A DNA stretch of 64,000 nt from Streptomyces sp. HUAS YS2 (GTDB taxonomy: Bacteria; Actinomycetota; Actinomycetes; Streptomycetales; Streptomycetaceae), in the NCBI RefSeq assembly GCF_033343995.1, contig NZ_CP137573.1:3257001-3321000 (forward strand), read 5' to 3'. Shown in pieces: positions 63,021-64,000 of this stretch. Below the pieces are notes generated by a model, which worked only from the letters and a program-made list of their open reading frames with translations, made no database searches and was not told where the DNA came from. A program made the position numbers and the translations under genes. The first letter of the stretch is position 1. The number at the start of each line of letters is the position of its first letter.

Positions 63021-64000
63021 ACGTAGTCCTCCAGCTTCGCCACCGCGTAGCCCTTGTCCGTGATCGTCTTCATCACCCGACGGATCATGTCCGGCATCGT
63101 GCCCTTCCAGTCCTCCTTGCCGCGGAAATGCGTGAGCACGATGTCTCCGGGGTGCAGGTCGCGGTCCCACTCGCGCCACTCCATCCGGTCGGGGAACGCC
63201 TCGGCGGCCCACAGCGGCACGGCCTTGACGCCACAGGACTGGGCGGCGCGCAGGGTGTCCTCGTTGTAGTTGCCGTACGGCGGCCGGAAGAGCGGCGGGC
63301 GCTTGCCGTACCGCTTCTCGAGGTTGGCCTGCTGGTCGCAGATCTCGTGCTTCTGCTGGGCGTACGAAAGACCGGGCATGTAGCGGTGGTTCAGGGTGTG
63401 GTTGTGCAGCGAGACCCCGGAGTCCTGCATCTTCTTGAAGTAGCCGTAGTCCTCCTTGACGAGGTAGTCGCTCAGGAAGGCGCTGTACGGGATCTGCAGG
63501 TCGGACATCATCCGCAGCAGTTCGGGGTCCTTCTCCGCGCCGTCGTCGATCGTCAGGAAGACGATCTTCTCCTTGGTCGGCACGGTGGTGAAGACCGGCG
63601 GCAGGCCCTCGCCGTCCGTCTCGAAGCCCTTGCGGGTGTTGATCTTCGGCTTGACGGTCGGCGGCGGGGGCGCGGGCAACGGGGTCTTGGCGAGCCCCCA
63701 CTTCTTCGCCGCGGCGACGCGGGCGGCCTGGCTCTTGCGGACCCTCTCCACGTACGCGGCGAGGGCGCCGGCCGTGCCCTTCTCACCGGCCCGCGCCCCG
63801 GCGGCCTTCGGCTGCCCCTGGGCGGGCTTGCCCGGTGCGGCGTTCGCGGGGGCCGGCTTCCCGTGGGCCTGCTTCCCGTGCGCCGGTTCGGCCGGGCGCT
63901 TCGCGGCGGCGCCGTCGGCGTCGGATGAGGAGGGCCCGGAGCAGGCCGAGGCGAGCGCCGCGGTGAGCACGGCGGCGAGCGCGATGCGCGCCCGCACCAC
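63017..64000 (-). CDS. NodB-type polysaccharide deacetylase (lipoprotein)
   Basis: A 327-residue exported deacetylase; the 5' end touches the window edge, so a start further upstream is possible. The signal MVRARIALAAVLTAALASAC has a lipobox (Cys20). A ~100-residue Ala/Pro/Lys/Gly-rich linker precedes the NodB domain: catalytic Asp in FLTIDDGAEKD, zinc His in LHNHTLNH, RPPYGNYNEDT and the C-terminal His in DIVLTHFRG. The HSxxH motif is changed to HNHTLNH but both His remain. It probably removes acetyl groups from peptidoglycan or another N-acetyl glycan outside the cell. Coupled to the small lipoprotein. Confidence 0.9.
   Translation of the reverse strand: MVRARIALAAVLTAALASACSGPSSSDADGAAAKRPAEPAHGKQAHGKPAPANAAPGKPAQGQPKAAGARAGEKGTAGALAAYVERVRKSQAARVAAAKKWGLAKTPLPAPPPPTVKPKINTRKGFETDGEGLPPVFTTVPTKEKIVFLTIDDGAEKDPELLRMMSDLQIPYSAFLSDYLVKEDYGYFKKMQDSGVSLHNHTLNHRYMPGLSYAQQKHEICDQQANLEKRYGKRPPLFRPPYGNYNEDTLRAAQSCGVKAVPLWAAEAFPDRMEWREWDRDLHPGDIVLTHFRGKEDWKGTMPDMIRRVMKTITDKGYAVAKLEDYV

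Overview
The window comes from a high-GC actinomycete chromosome, almost certainly a Streptomyces. The evidence is extreme third-position GC bias, GTG and TTG starts, developmental genes bldM and whiD, a LAXTG-type sortase substrate, and the order groES-groEL / whiD-bldM-sigma factor-guaB-guaB3 / kinase cluster / guaA / pcrA / icmB. As I remember it, this matches the S. coelicolor SCO4761 to SCO4805 region. It is core-chromosome DNA. I see no insertion sequence, prophage, CRISPR array, tRNA or rRNA gene.

Layout from left to right. (a) 1-5.9 kb: a divergent four-gene set, MoxR-type AAA ATPase and DUF5682 (minus) facing a SWIM zinc-finger protein and DUF5691 (plus). Both promoters resemble the actinobacterial RecA-independent DNA-damage (PafBC/RecA-NDp) element. 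(b) 5.9-15.5 kb: icmB, a lipase-like hydrolase, an M23 peptidase, pcrA (with the same damage-type promoter), and two NlpC/P60 hydrolases flanking a small membrane protein whose 3' end is triplicated. (c) 15.5-21.9 kb: a PspC-type envelope-stress two-component system, a divergent PspC protein, DoxX and class II aldolase genes. (d) 22-26.4 kb: guaA, then a chorismate mutase gene preceded by what looks like a Phe/Tyr leader-peptide attenuator, then a LAXTG-anchored surface protein. (e) 26.5-38.7 kb: GMC oxidoreductase, succinate-semialdehyde dehydrogenase, and four consecutive membrane Ser/Thr kinases, one of them a pseudokinase.

(f) 38.8-47.1 kb: serine hydrolase, glpD, a nucleotide-sugar dehydrogenase that lacks its catalytic Cys, twin small membrane proteins, guaB3 and guaB. 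(g) 47.2-49.6 kb: the developmental block, an ECF sigma factor (shbA/sigD type), bldM with a clear sigma-BldN promoter, and divergent whiD. (h) 49.9-59.8 kb: LysR, MOSC and SDR genes, then a carbohydrate locus (DUF2264 protein, DeoR/LacI hybrid regulator, ABC importer, hydroxyacid dehydrogenase) with inverted-repeat operators and the stub of a deleted secreted-protein gene. (i) 59.8-64 kb: a SnoaL-like protein, the groES-groEL operon with two CIRCE operators, and a NodB-type polysaccharide deacetylase operon.

The themes are purine/GMP supply (guaA, guaB, guaB3), envelope remodelling and sensing (M23, NlpC/P60, PspC system, kinases, deacetylase), development (bldM, whiD, ECF sigma), DNA damage (pcrA and the MoxR/SWIM set), and sugar uptake. 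The best candidates for undescribed biology are the damage-promoted MoxR-DUF5682/SWIM-DUF5691 set, the attenuator in front of chorismate mutase, and the pseudokinase in the kinase cluster.
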